Shown: positions 1-5,658 of the stretch, one piece after another
Position numbering within the stretch: position 1 is the stretch's first letter
Layout of the letters: every line of letters begins with the position of its first letter
From: an uncultured Lachnospiraceae bacterium
Lineage (GTDB): Bacteria; Bacillota; Clostridia; Lachnospirales; Lachnospiraceae
Reading direction: 5' to 3'
NCBI GenBank assembly: GCA_947589175.1
Contig: CANPZR010000042.1
Coordinates: 1 to 13,961 of the forward strand
Length of the DNA stretch: 13,961 bases
The notes under the pieces: model-generated
Seen by the model: the letters and a program-made list of their open reading frames with translations, nothing else
Told to the model about the DNA's origin: nothing
Database searches by the model: none
Program-made: the position numbers and the translations under genes

Positions 1-9
1 TTATGAAGC

Positions 10-33
10 CAATGCCTCTTTACAGAGACATTG
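10..33 (-). other. Hairpin/dyad with the stop codon in its loop
   Basis: On the minus strand a 10-bp stem (24-33 with 10-19, one G-U pair) closes a GUAA tetraloop that contains the UAA stop of the recombinase-like gene. No U-tract follows, so it does not look like an intrinsic terminator. The shape, two 10-bp arms around a 4-bp centre, resembles the dyads inside the inverted repeats at 850-869 and 1086-1105, although the base sequence differs. It could be an RNA hairpin, a recombinase-type site or chance. Confidence 0.4.
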
Positions 34-775
34 AATAATCCACCACGGGATAAAACGGATAATAATCGTGCATCCTAGGCATCTTCAGTTTCTGCAGGCT
101 CACCCGGTCCTCGTCCACCCCGGCTAACCGGCACAGGTGCTTGAGATCCTTCCACATATTGGAGCGGTTCACGGGGTTCCCGCCCGAAGTGCGAAACAGG
201 ATGCCGTCCGCCAGCCGCTCATGCCGGACATACGCCAGCAGCGAATCCCGCAGGTACTCCGGGATCTTCATGGTGCGGAGGTACTTGCGCCTCCGGACAT
301 CCAGGGACCCTCTCTGGACCGCTTCCACGGTCAGCTGCTCCAGCTCGGAGAAGCGCAGATCCATATGGCACAACGTCTGGATGATCATCATCAGCCGGTA
401 ATCCTCCAGATACAGCGCCGTTGTCACCAGCTTCTGGTAGTCCTGCCTGGCAATGTAGCGCCCGCCGTCGTTAAACAGCGTAGGCTCCACGCTGTAGGCC
501 GTGACCGTGACTTCCGGCTCCCAGTTCATGGCCCGGCAAAATCCGCGCACAGCAAATAAGAAGGTATTGGCGCTGCTCTTTTTGTAGTGCCGATCCTCCA
601 CCAGCCAGCTCTTGAAGGCCTCCAGGGACTCTTTTGTAATCGCCCCGCCGCCCAGAAATTCCTCTAATTTCTCCAGCTTGGAAATATACTGTGCCACCGT
701 CTCCTCGTTGGCCCGGACGTCCTCCCTGAGCCACGTCCGGAACTCCTCCAGTTGGTCCTCCGTAATCGTCCTCAA
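20..775 (-). CDS. Tyrosine-recombinase-like protein, catalytically degenerate
   Basis: From a TTG start this is a 251-residue protein of the XerC/XerD-like orphan integrase type: an N-terminal SAM-like core-binding half (about 1-100) and the beginning of the catalytic half. It aligns along its length with the complete recombinase at 1155-2006. Arg I is kept in DLRFSEL (R141) and a lysine in the beta-hairpin (K170). The HxxR box is replaced by Q228-K-L-K231, and the protein ends about 20 residues later, so the second histidine and the nucleophilic tyrosine are absent. I infer that it can bind DNA but not recombine it, perhaps as an accessory or regulatory factor. An upstream ATG at 799 is open but has no ribosome site; AGGAGG at 785-790 points to the TTG at 775. 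It would be the first gene driven by the invertible promoter in the flipped state. It could also be a decaying copy. Confidence 0.75.
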   Translation of the reverse strand: MRTITEDQLEEFRTWLREDVRANEETVAQYISKLEKLEEFLGGGAITKESLEAFKSWLVEDRHYKKSSANTFLFAVRGFCRAMNWEPEVTVTAYSVEPTLFNDGGRYIARQDYQKLVTTALYLEDYRLMMIIQTLCHMDLRFSELEQLTVEAVQRGSLDVRRRKYLRTMKIPEYLRDSLLAYVRHERLADGILFRTSGGNPVNRSNMWKDLKHLCRLAGVDEDRVSLQKLKMPRMHDYYPFYPVVDYSMSL

Positions 776-784
776 CGCTTCCTG

Positions 785-790
785 CCTCCT
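785..790 (-). promoter_or_regulatory. Ribosome binding site that decides a TTG start
   Basis: AGGAGG on the minus strand lies nine bases upstream of a TTG codon at 775-773. The in-frame ATG at 799-797 has no purine-rich site before it. The homologous protein at 1155-2006 also begins a few residues before its matching Ile-Thr, which supports the TTG start. Confidence 0.6.
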
Positions 791-849
791 GTACGACATA
801 CCGCTTAGTACAGCATGTTCTCTATGGCTTCAGCCCTGATCCGAATTTG

Positions 850-869
850 TCCACATAATTTATATTATG
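850..869 (+). repeat. Left inverted repeat of the invertible element
   Basis: These twenty bases are the exact reverse complement of 1086-1105; identity stops immediately outside and inside. Within the arm, CATAAT and ATTATG form a dyad around the 4-bp centre TTAT, typical of paired recombinase half-sites around a crossover region. Confidence 0.85.
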
Positions 870-997
870 GGAATCAATCCAGGGAAATTGGACGAAAAAT
901 GGCCACAAACAGCCAAAATGCGCCTATCCCTAGCCGGTCAGTCCAAGAATTCTGACGCAGAAAAGCCTGCACGATTGTGATAATACGTTGTAAAAAA

Positions 998-1016
998 TTT
1001 TTTGTATTACAAAAAA
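998..1016. promoter_or_regulatory. AT-rich palindrome upstream of the switch promoter
   Basis: Two 9-bp arms (TTTTTTGTA and TACAAAAAA) flank a single central T, ending 15 bp before the -35. It could be an operator, an UP element or an accessory protein site. The poly-A/T composition makes chance self-complementarity fairly easy. Confidence 0.4.
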
Positions 1017-1031
1017 TAGAAAATTTGGCAC

Positions 1032-1060
1032 TTGCATATGCCCCGGAGATATGGTATACT
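1032..1060 (+). promoter_or_regulatory. Promoter inside the invertible element
   Basis: TTGCAT (1032-1037), a 17-bp spacer and TATACT (1055-1060), with a TG-N extended -10 (TGG at 1052-1054) and an AT-rich upstream stretch. Transcription would start near 1067, heading right into the hairpin at 1078-1112. No plus-strand gene lies downstream, so its only plausible target is reached after inversion. Confidence 0.75.
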
Positions 1061-1077
1061 CCCTTTAGTCTTGAGGG

Positions 1078-1112
1078 AAAATCCGCATAATATAAATTAT
1101 GTGGATTTTTTT
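1078..1112 (+). terminator. Intrinsic terminator formed at the right inverted repeat
   Basis: A 14-bp stem (1078-1091 with 1096-1109, one G-U pair) with loop ATAA ends in a run of seven T (1106-1112). It begins only about 10 bases after the expected start of the switch promoter. The T-run lies outside the repeat and the left end of the stem inside the element, so this pairing exists only in the sequenced orientation. Four A at 1078-1081 could also make it a weaker terminator for the minus-strand recombinase gene ending at 1155. Confidence 0.7.
1086..1105 (-). repeat. Right inverted repeat of the invertible element
   Basis: This is the exact reverse complement of 850-869. It has the same CATAAT/ATTATG dyad, and its centre reads ATAA, so the two sites face opposite ways. 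For a tyrosine recombinase that orientation predicts inversion rather than deletion. It is also the core of the terminator-like hairpin at 1078-1112. Confidence 0.85.
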
Positions 1113-1154
1113 CTCACATCGTAAAACAATATGCTATCGAGCATATTGTTTACA

Positions 1155-2006
1155 CTATATTTCCACCAGCAGATTCATCCCCTCCAGTTGTTTTCGGTAA
1201 TGAGCGAAAGATTCTTTCAGATAGATCCTCGTGGTCTCGATGCTGCTATGTCCCAGCATCCCCGCCAGCTTTACGATATCATGATGCAGCCCGTAATACG
1301 TCCGGGCAAACAGGTGCCGCAGATTATGTGGAAAAACCTTTTTCTCATCAACGCCCGCCTTCCCGCACAGGCCCTTCATCTGCCGCCATATGTATGACCG
1401 GTCCAGCGCGTTCCCTTTTTTCGTCTGAAACACAGGCCCGTTTTTTATTCCATTTTTATAGACATAGCAGAGCAGCCCCTTCTGCAGTTTTTTGGGGATA
1501 ATAATCTTCCGTTCCTTTTTCTTGTTATAGACAAACGCCATGCCGTTTCTCAGCGACTTTACGGTGATAAAGGCCAGCTCGCTCACCCGGATGCCCGTGG
1601 CGCAGATGGTCTGGATGATCAGCGCAAGCCGGGGATTTTTGTTCTCCATGGCCGCCTTTACCAGCCTTTTGTACTCCTCCCTGGTCAGCTCCTCATTTTC
1701 CGACGCGAAAATATCCTTCTGGACATGGTACAAACTTATTTTCAGGTCGTACCATTCCATAAACTCAAAGAACTGGTTGGCCGCCGTGAGAAAGGAATTG
1801 ATGCTGTTGGTCGCGTACGCGCCGCCGTTTTTCAGCTCCTCCTTGTACCGGATCACCAGCGTCTTGTCCAGGCTCCGCCCCGCCGCGTACTCCCTCAGCT
1901 TCTCTACGTCGCACATATATTTTGTTATAGTATTTTCGCTTTTTTCCTGCTCGTAGAGATAATTCCGGTAATCCTCCATCCGTTTTCTTGTGATTTTTCG
2001 TATCAT
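1155..2006 (-). CDS. Tyrosine recombinase/integrase, probable invertase of the adjacent switch
   Basis: This 283-residue protein has the XerC/XerD/orphan-integrase layout: N-terminal core-binding domain (about 1-100) and a catalytic domain with the full residue set. These are R140 in TGIRVSEL, K167 in the beta-hairpin, H227 and R230 in PHNLRH, H253 in LGHSS and the nucleophile Y262. Start: GGAGG five bases before the ATG at 2006; the frame is open to 2066 but without another ribosome site. It is 49 bases from the right inverted repeat of the 850-1105 element and has no other obvious substrate in view. Family members of this size act either in chromosome-dimer resolution or in site-specific DNA inversion. 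The flanking repeats favour inversion, which is inference. It is convergent with the promoter of the element and shielded from it by the terminator at 1078-1112. Confidence 0.88.
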   Translation of the reverse strand: MIRKITRKRMEDYRNYLYEQEKSENTITKYMCDVEKLREYAAGRSLDKTLVIRYKEELKNGGAYATNSINSFLTAANQFFEFMEWYDLKISLYHVQKDIFASENEELTREEYKRLVKAAMENKNPRLALIIQTICATGIRVSELAFITVKSLRNGMAFVYNKKKERKIIIPKKLQKGLLCYVYKNGIKNGPVFQTKKGNALDRSYIWRQMKGLCGKAGVDEKKVFPHNLRHLFARTYYGLHHDIVKLAGMLGHSSIETTRIYLKESFAHYRKQLEGMNLLVEI

Positions 2007-2021
2007 GATTTCCTCCGTTCC

Positions 2022-2081
2022 GGGAACATTAAATGAAATTAAAAAGCTTGTCCGCATTGTTCCCAATTTTTAATTTAATGT
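2022..2081. promoter_or_regulatory. Nested inverted repeats in the recombinase leader
   Basis: Two overlapping dyads lie upstream of the recombinase ribosome site: GGGAACA (2022-2028) with TGTTCCC (2058-2064), and ACATTAAAT (2026-2034) with ATTTAATGT (2073-2081). They could be operator sites, possibly autoregulatory, or a leader RNA structure. No function can be read from sequence alone. Confidence 0.35.
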
Positions 2082-2092
2082 GCTACACCTTT

Positions 2093-2121
2093 ATTTTCCT
2101 TTTCCTTTCCGCATGTGTCAA
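2093..2121 (-). promoter_or_regulatory. Possible promoter of the recombinase gene
   Basis: A perfect TTGACA (2116-2121) is followed by a 17-bp spacer and a weak -10, GAAAAT (2093-2098). It would give a leader of about 80 bases containing the nested repeats at 2022-2081. The poor -10 suggests either an activator requirement or low expression. Confidence 0.4.
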
Positions 2122-2217
2122 GAATGCACGTTTCAACACAAACTGATAATATAAAAATATTATTTGCGAAATAAAAGACAAACAAATAAAACTCCTTTTA
2201 TAAACATCTCGTTTCAG

Positions 2218-2264
2218 AAAAAAGAAAGGACTGGAAAATGCCGATTTTCTGCAATCTCCAGTCC
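2218..2264 (-). terminator. Probable terminator of the DUF4143 ATPase gene
   Basis: On the minus strand GGACTGGA (2264-2257) pairs with TCCAGTCC (2235-2228), followed by TTTCTTTTTT. The 21-base loop contains a second small stem (GAAAAT with ATTTTC). It lies about 145 bases after the stop of the gene at 2409. The rest of the 2007-2408 gap holds only AT-rich sequence and the recombinase leader. Confidence 0.5.
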
Positions 2265-2408
2265 AAAATCCACGATTCAAATTCATGCTATTAAATCCCA
2301 TTTAGAGCTAGCAAATCATACCCTTGCTTTTCAGATTCTCTTGACTATATTAGAAACACTTTATTTTTCCTTTACAATATTCCCAGACTTATTTCACCGA
2401 TAATTTAA

Positions 2409-3698
2409 TCAAACAACCGTCTCATCCAGCAAAAAATCCAGAATACCGATATTCAGCACTCCCCTATCATCATACCATCTTTTCACAATATCATGTCTGA
2501 CAATTATTTTGGGAAATGAGTCGTTAATCAATGTAAACGGCTTATTTTCAATTTCTGCTTTTTCTGCATCCGGCATGGCGTATGCGGATTGAATATACAC
2601 TCGCTTACTGCCCTTTGACGCAACAAAATCAATCTCCCTCGGCACTCTTACAGCAGTATTATTTTTATTTTTTTCTCTTGCAAAAACAACGCCGACGTCT
2701 ACTGAAAAGCCGCGCAATTTCAGCTCATTATACACGATATTTTCCATAATATGCGTAAGCTCCTGCTGCCGGAATTCAATTCTCGCATTTCGAAGCCCCA
2801 CGTCCTCGCAATAATATTTATTAGGAAAATCAAAATAGGATTTCCCTTTTATATCATACCGCTTGCTCTGTGAGAACAAAAATGCATCTTCCAGATAATC
2901 CATATATGTCTTAACCGTATTCACAGAAAGATGGATTTGTTCTCGGCTCTTTAACGTATTAGCGATTTTATTCGGATTGGTGAGCGACCCCACAGACGAG
3001 CATAGCAAATTCAGCACCTGATCCAATACATCCTCTCTCTCGACGCCCTTTCTCTCAACAATATCCTTCATATATACCTCTTTAAACAAAGAGGTAAGAT
3101 AGCTTATTTTCGCAGTATCATCCGGCAGCGAGAGAACGAACGGAAGTCCCCCATAAAAAGCGTACTCTTCAAATGCCTCATGCTTATCGCCGCCAACAAA
3201 GGCGTAAAACTCAGAAAAAGAAAGCGGATGTATTCGGATTTCATCACTCCGCCCGCGAAACTCTGTCAGGATATCGCTTGACAGCATCTTGGAATTACTG
3301 CCTGTGACATACACATCCAGATTTTCCATCTCCCGCAGCTCATTGAGCGCATCATAAAAAGTAATCTTTTTCCCCTGCGGACTGAACGGATTATCCGTCT
3401 CATCCGACAACTGGATTTCATCCACAAACAGATAATATTGTGTGTTCTTATCGGCTGCTTTTTCTCTGACATATTCCGCCAGCAAAATGGGATTTCTATA
3501 TTTTATATCGCGCATTAAATCAAGCGCTATGGTAATAATCTGATCCTCGCCCACTCCTGTGGACAGCAGATAGTTCCGAAATAGCGTCCGCAAGAGATAG
3601 GATTTCCCGCACCGGCGAATCCCCGTAATGACCTTGACCTGCCCGTCCCACATAAAATCTACGAGCCTTTTCAAATATCTGTCGCGCTTTATCTCCAT
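2409..3698 (-). CDS. AAA ATPase with DUF4143 domain
   Basis: This 429-residue protein belongs to the widespread AAA_14/DUF4143 family. An N-terminal ATPase carries Walker A GIRRCGKS (26-33), Walker B YLFVDEIQ with D93-E94, a sensor-like TGSNS near 132-136, and the GRSDEI and GLPFVLSL segments usual in the family. The DUF4143 part follows from about 200, with ENIVYNEL (319-326) and REIDFVA (354-360), which look like the nuclease-fold region. The usual lysine after the following strand is not obvious (YIQSA). Length is normal for the family. The biological role is unknown; these genes are patchily distributed and often sit with mobile or defence loci. Start: GAGGTGAT eight bases before the ATG. 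It has its own promoter just beyond the stop of amrS and is AT-richer than the amr genes, so it is probably acquired. Confidence 0.85.
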   Translation of the reverse strand: MEIKRDRYLKRLVDFMWDGQVKVITGIRRCGKSYLLRTLFRNYLLSTGVGEDQIITIALDLMRDIKYRNPILLAEYVREKAADKNTQYYLFVDEIQLSDETDNPFSPQGKKITFYDALNELREMENLDVYVTGSNSKMLSSDILTEFRGRSDEIRIHPLSFSEFYAFVGGDKHEAFEEYAFYGGLPFVLSLPDDTAKISYLTSLFKEVYMKDIVERKGVEREDVLDQVLNLLCSSVGSLTNPNKIANTLKSREQIHLSVNTVKTYMDYLEDAFLFSQSKRYDIKGKSYFDFPNKYYCEDVGLRNARIEFRQQELTHIMENIVYNELKLRGFSVDVGVVFAREKNKNNTAVRVPREIDFVASKGSKRVYIQSAYAMPDAEKAEIENKPFTLINDSFPKIIVRHDIVKRWYDDRGVLNIGILDFLLDETVV

Positions 3699-3754
3699 AG
3701 AAACATCACCTCATTGAAAACTTTAGCCTATATGGACATTACTTTTCAATCAAA

Positions 3755-3783
3755 ATTGTAGCACAAAAAAATAGGTTCATCAA
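3755..3783 (-). promoter_or_regulatory. Promoter of the DUF4143 ATPase gene
   Basis: TTGATG (3778-3783), 17-bp spacer and TACAAT (3755-3760), preceded by TGC as an extended -10. The start would be near 3748, giving a 50-base leader. The -35 lies only nine bases after the amrS stop. I see no terminator between amrS and this gene, so read-through from the amr operon is also possible. Confidence 0.65.
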
Positions 3784-3791
3784 TGCTTTTT

Positions 3792-4622
3792 TCATACATT
3801 TCCCAGACAAACATACTGCAAACTGTACTCGGCAATTTCTTTCAGCTCTTTCAGCAGGGAAATATCCGTCGCCGGTTCCCGCATTTTATAACGCGGAAAA
3901 TACCGGGTGATGTGAAGTGGTATGTCCGGACTGATCCGCGCGATCCACTCAGCCTGCGCCCTCATATCCTCCGGGCTGTCGTTCATTCCTGGCACAATCA
4001 GGGACGTCAGCTCCACATGACAGCCCGTCGCCGCTCTGGCAATAAATTCTTTCACGGTTTCCAGACTACCGCCCAGGCGCTGGTAAATCTCTGGTCGGAA
4101 TCCCTTCAAGTCGATATTCATCGCGTCCATATAAGGCAAAAGTTCTTCTAGCACCGCGAGTTCCGCCATGCCGTTTGTCACAAGGACATTTTTCATCCCG
4201 GCTTGGCGCACCAACACGGCCGCATCGCGCACATACTCATATCCGACTAGTGGCTCGTTATATGTAAACGCCACTCCGATATTTCCTCTGGTGCGCTCCT
4301 CTTTCGCAATCCGGCACAATTCCTCCGGCGGGACGTCATAAATCTGCTGAAAATCGGTTTCCTTCGCCCGTGCGATTTCGTGATTCTGACAGAAGGGGCA
4401 GGTCAGATTGCAGCCAAAGCTTCCGACTGACAAAATCATACTCCCCGGATAAAAAAAGGAGAGCGGTTTCTTCTCGATGGGATCTAAAGCCAGCGATGTG
4501 AGTTTCCCATAATTGGCGCAGACAATCTCTCCGCCAATATTTTTTCTGGCTCCGCACCTTCCATAAGCGCCGTCCGGAATCCGGCAATGATGGGAGCAGA
4601 CCGGACACACTGCCTCATTCAT
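3792..4622 (-). CDS. amrS: AmmeMemoRadiSam system radical SAM enzyme
   Basis: This 276-residue radical SAM protein has the iron-sulfur triad C71-x3-C75-x2-C78 in GCNLTCPFCQN. An N-terminal cysteine cluster (C6, C9, C13, C23 around CPVCSHHC and GRCGAR) is characteristic of this family and of PflA-like activases. GVAFTYNEP (116-124) and NIDLKGF (169-175) are further conserved family segments. The reaction is not known. The family is defined by its constant association with AMMECR1 and MEMO/LigB-type partners, both present immediately upstream. Start: ATG at 4622 with GAGG nine bases before it; the first codons overlap the end of amrA by 8 bases, so the two are probably translationally coupled. 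It is the last gene of the operon. Confidence 0.9.
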   Translation of the reverse strand: MNEAVCPVCSHHCRIPDGAYGRCGARKNIGGEIVCANYGKLTSLALDPIEKKPLSFFYPGSMILSVGSFGCNLTCPFCQNHEIARAKETDFQQIYDVPPEELCRIAKEERTRGNIGVAFTYNEPLVGYEYVRDAAVLVRQAGMKNVLVTNGMAELAVLEELLPYMDAMNIDLKGFRPEIYQRLGGSLETVKEFIARAATGCHVELTSLIVPGMNDSPEDMRAQAEWIARISPDIPLHITRYFPRYKMREPATDISLLKELKEIAEYSLQYVCLGNV

Positions 4623-5130
4623 GACGGATTACCTCAAATCGATACATTTTCACATTTTCCTCTTTCTCATCAATTCCCGCTTTTTTCTTTGCAATAGAAA
4701 TCTGCTCGTCCACCGTATCGACGCCATCCAAATCCGGCAAAAGGAGTCCGCGGCGATACCCTTTTTCCACGATAACGCCATAGCGTTTTACATCCAGTTC
4801 CTCCCCGGATGAAATCTGCTCCGGTTCGCCCAGCACATCCACACTGATTTCAAGCAAGTCCAGCTCTTCCGCCCGTATGGCCGGAAAGCGCGGATCCCGG
4901 ACAGCCGCCGAGATGGCATTTGCGATAATCTCCTCCGCCAGCGTGTCCCTGGTCGGGCCGATTGTGCCAATGCAGCCTCGCAGCATCCCTTTTTCATGAA
5001 TGGACACAAAAGCGCCCGCCTGCGTCCCGCGCATTTCCTCGGTCAGCTCGCTTTTTTCCGGGCAATAAATCTCGCCCTCGCGGATATAGCGGTCAATCGT
5101 ATTTTTTGCCAGCTGCACATAAAGATCCAT
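4615..5130 (-). CDS. amrA: AMMECR1-domain protein of the AmmeMemoRadiSam system
   Basis: This 171-residue protein is essentially one AMMECR1 domain. It shows the hallmark RGCIGT (51-56), followed by the SAAVRDPRFP segment (74-83) and the LEISVDVL strand. In many Clostridia the same domain is the C-terminal half of a longer protein whose N-terminal half is LigB-like; here the halves are separate genes. The frame is open upstream to 5160, but the ribosome site GGGGTGG lies four bases before the ATG at 5130, which I take as the start. That leader is inside a 36-bp copy of the end of the LigB-like gene (5136-5171), so the translation signal was probably restored when the toxin-antitoxin module arrived. 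The function of the domain is unknown. Confidence 0.88.
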   Translation of the reverse strand: MDLYVQLAKNTIDRYIREGEIYCPEKSELTEEMRGTQAGAFVSIHEKGMLRGCIGTIGPTRDTLAEEIIANAISAAVRDPRFPAIRAEELDLLEISVDVLGEPEQISSGEELDVKRYGVIVEKGYRRGLLLPDLDGVDTVDEQISIAKKKAGIDEKEENVKMYRFEVIRHE

Positions 5131-5135
5131 TATTC

Positions 5136-5171
5136 CACCCCTTTCTGGTGATATATGCAAAATCCGTATCC
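5136..5171 (-). repeat. 36-bp direct repeat, copy A (left boundary of the toxin-antitoxin cassette)
   Basis: It matches 5664-5699 at 35 of 36 positions (the difference is T5146 against C5674), in the same orientation. It begins six bases after the toxin stop codon and supplies the ribosome site of amrA. It corresponds to a non-translated copy of the last coding bases of the LigB-like gene. Confidence 0.9.
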
Positions 5172-5177
5172 GATTTT

Positions 5178-5432
5178 CTAAAAACGCATCAAAAACTCTG
5201 TCGGCGTAAAAGCAATAACCTTACTCTTTTGAAAATCCCGAACATTTCTAGTAATGATATAGTCCGCATGCACCCTCTCTGCCGTAGCAGCCTGCATTGC
5301 ATCCTCAAAATCATCCCTCTTCATTCCTGCCGCGTTTGTCATATCTGTCACACTCAATTCTGTAAATTGAAAAATGAGCGCAAGCCCTTTCAGAACATCC
5401 AAAATGACATTCCCATCAATCAGCAGTCTCAT
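5178..5432 (-). CDS. PIN-domain (VapC-like) toxin, internally deleted
   Basis: This 84-residue protein keeps both ends of a PIN-domain ribonuclease: the N-terminal LLIDGNVILDVL with the first acidic residue, and the C-terminal DFEDAMQAA...ADYIITRN block with the other acidic positions, then TPTEFL. PIN toxins of this type are about 130 residues. Compared with the family pattern from memory, roughly 45-50 residues are missing after position 14, including the helices that normally carry the second acidic residue, and the usual IDTN reads IDGN. I expect a non-toxic remnant or a minimised variant. It overlaps the antitoxin gene by 17 bases, with AGGGAG just before its ATG, as usual for such pairs. 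Confidence 0.7.
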   Translation of the reverse strand: MRLLIDGNVILDVLKGLALIFQFTELSVTDMTNAAGMKRDDFEDAMQAATAERVHADYIITRNVRDFQKSKVIAFTPTEFLMRF

Positions 5433-5658
5433 ATTTCTCCCTCAACCCCTCTTCCTTTGCCTGGTTCAAATCAGTATTCGTTTTCAGAATGCCAGTCAGA
5501 GAATCTGTCAAATAAGAGACAGCCGCATTTCTCGGAATAAGCCGAGCCACCTCTTTTCCGTTCTTTGTCACAATAACTTCTTTTCCGTCTGCAACAATAG
5601 TTAGATACCTGCCAAAATCATTCTGCATCTCGGTATCAGTAGCAGTAGCGCCAATCAT
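5416..5658 (-). CDS. Phd/YefM-type antitoxin
   Basis: This 80-residue protein matches the Phd/YefM antitoxin fold: an N-terminal DNA-binding part with NDFGRYL and the conserved hairpin GKEVIVTKNGKEVARLIP (about 25-42), then a polar C-terminal tail expected to bind the toxin. It precedes the PIN gene, in the usual antitoxin-first order. Start: GGGGTG five bases before the ATG at 5658; an open frame continues to 5688 only because the repeat B sequence is open in that frame. Its ATG overlaps the TGA of the LigB-like gene (ATGA), so the module is coupled to the amr operon. I see no separate promoter. Confidence 0.82.
   Translation of the reverse strand: MIGATATDTEMQNDFGRYLTIVADGKEVIVTKNGKEVARLIPRNAAVSYLTDSLTGILKTNTDLNQAKEEGLREKYETAD

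Larger units (their letters stand above)
850..1105. other. Putative invertible promoter element (phase switch)
   Basis: A 216-bp interior is bounded by perfect 20-bp inverted repeats and sits in the 379-bp gene-free stretch between two tyrosine-recombinase-type genes. It carries one strong promoter (1032-1060) reading rightward, away from the gene at 20-775, and an AT-rich palindrome (998-1016) just upstream of it. I see no coding sequence in it. Inversion about its centre would put the -10 near 895-900 on the minus strand and give the gene at 775 a leader of roughly 110 bases. Repeats, promoter and adjacent integrase together are the architecture of known phase-variable switches in Bacteroidota and Clostridia. 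Inversion itself is inferred. Confidence 0.75.

Noticed and set aside
971..1020. Leftward promoter (TATTAT near 979-984 on the minus strand) that would drive the dead-recombinase gene without inversion
   Set aside because: The only TTGTAA-like -35 is about 21 bp away, so the spacing is poor; a weak constitutive start cannot be excluded.
2083..2301. Open frame of 72 codons on the minus strand between the recombinase and the DUF4143 gene
   Set aside because: No ribosome site, AT-rich low-complexity composition, and it runs through the likely terminator hairpin at 2218-2264.
2164..2403. Plus-strand open frame of 79 codons
   Set aside because: No start signals, lies opposite the same non-coding stretch, and all supported genes are on the other strand.
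2079..3765. 9-bp inverted repeat TGTGCTACA / TGTAGCACA flanking the DUF4143 gene, as transposon-like ends
   Set aside because: Short, not extended on either side, no target duplication and no transposase; one copy overlaps the promoter -10 region. Chance is likely.
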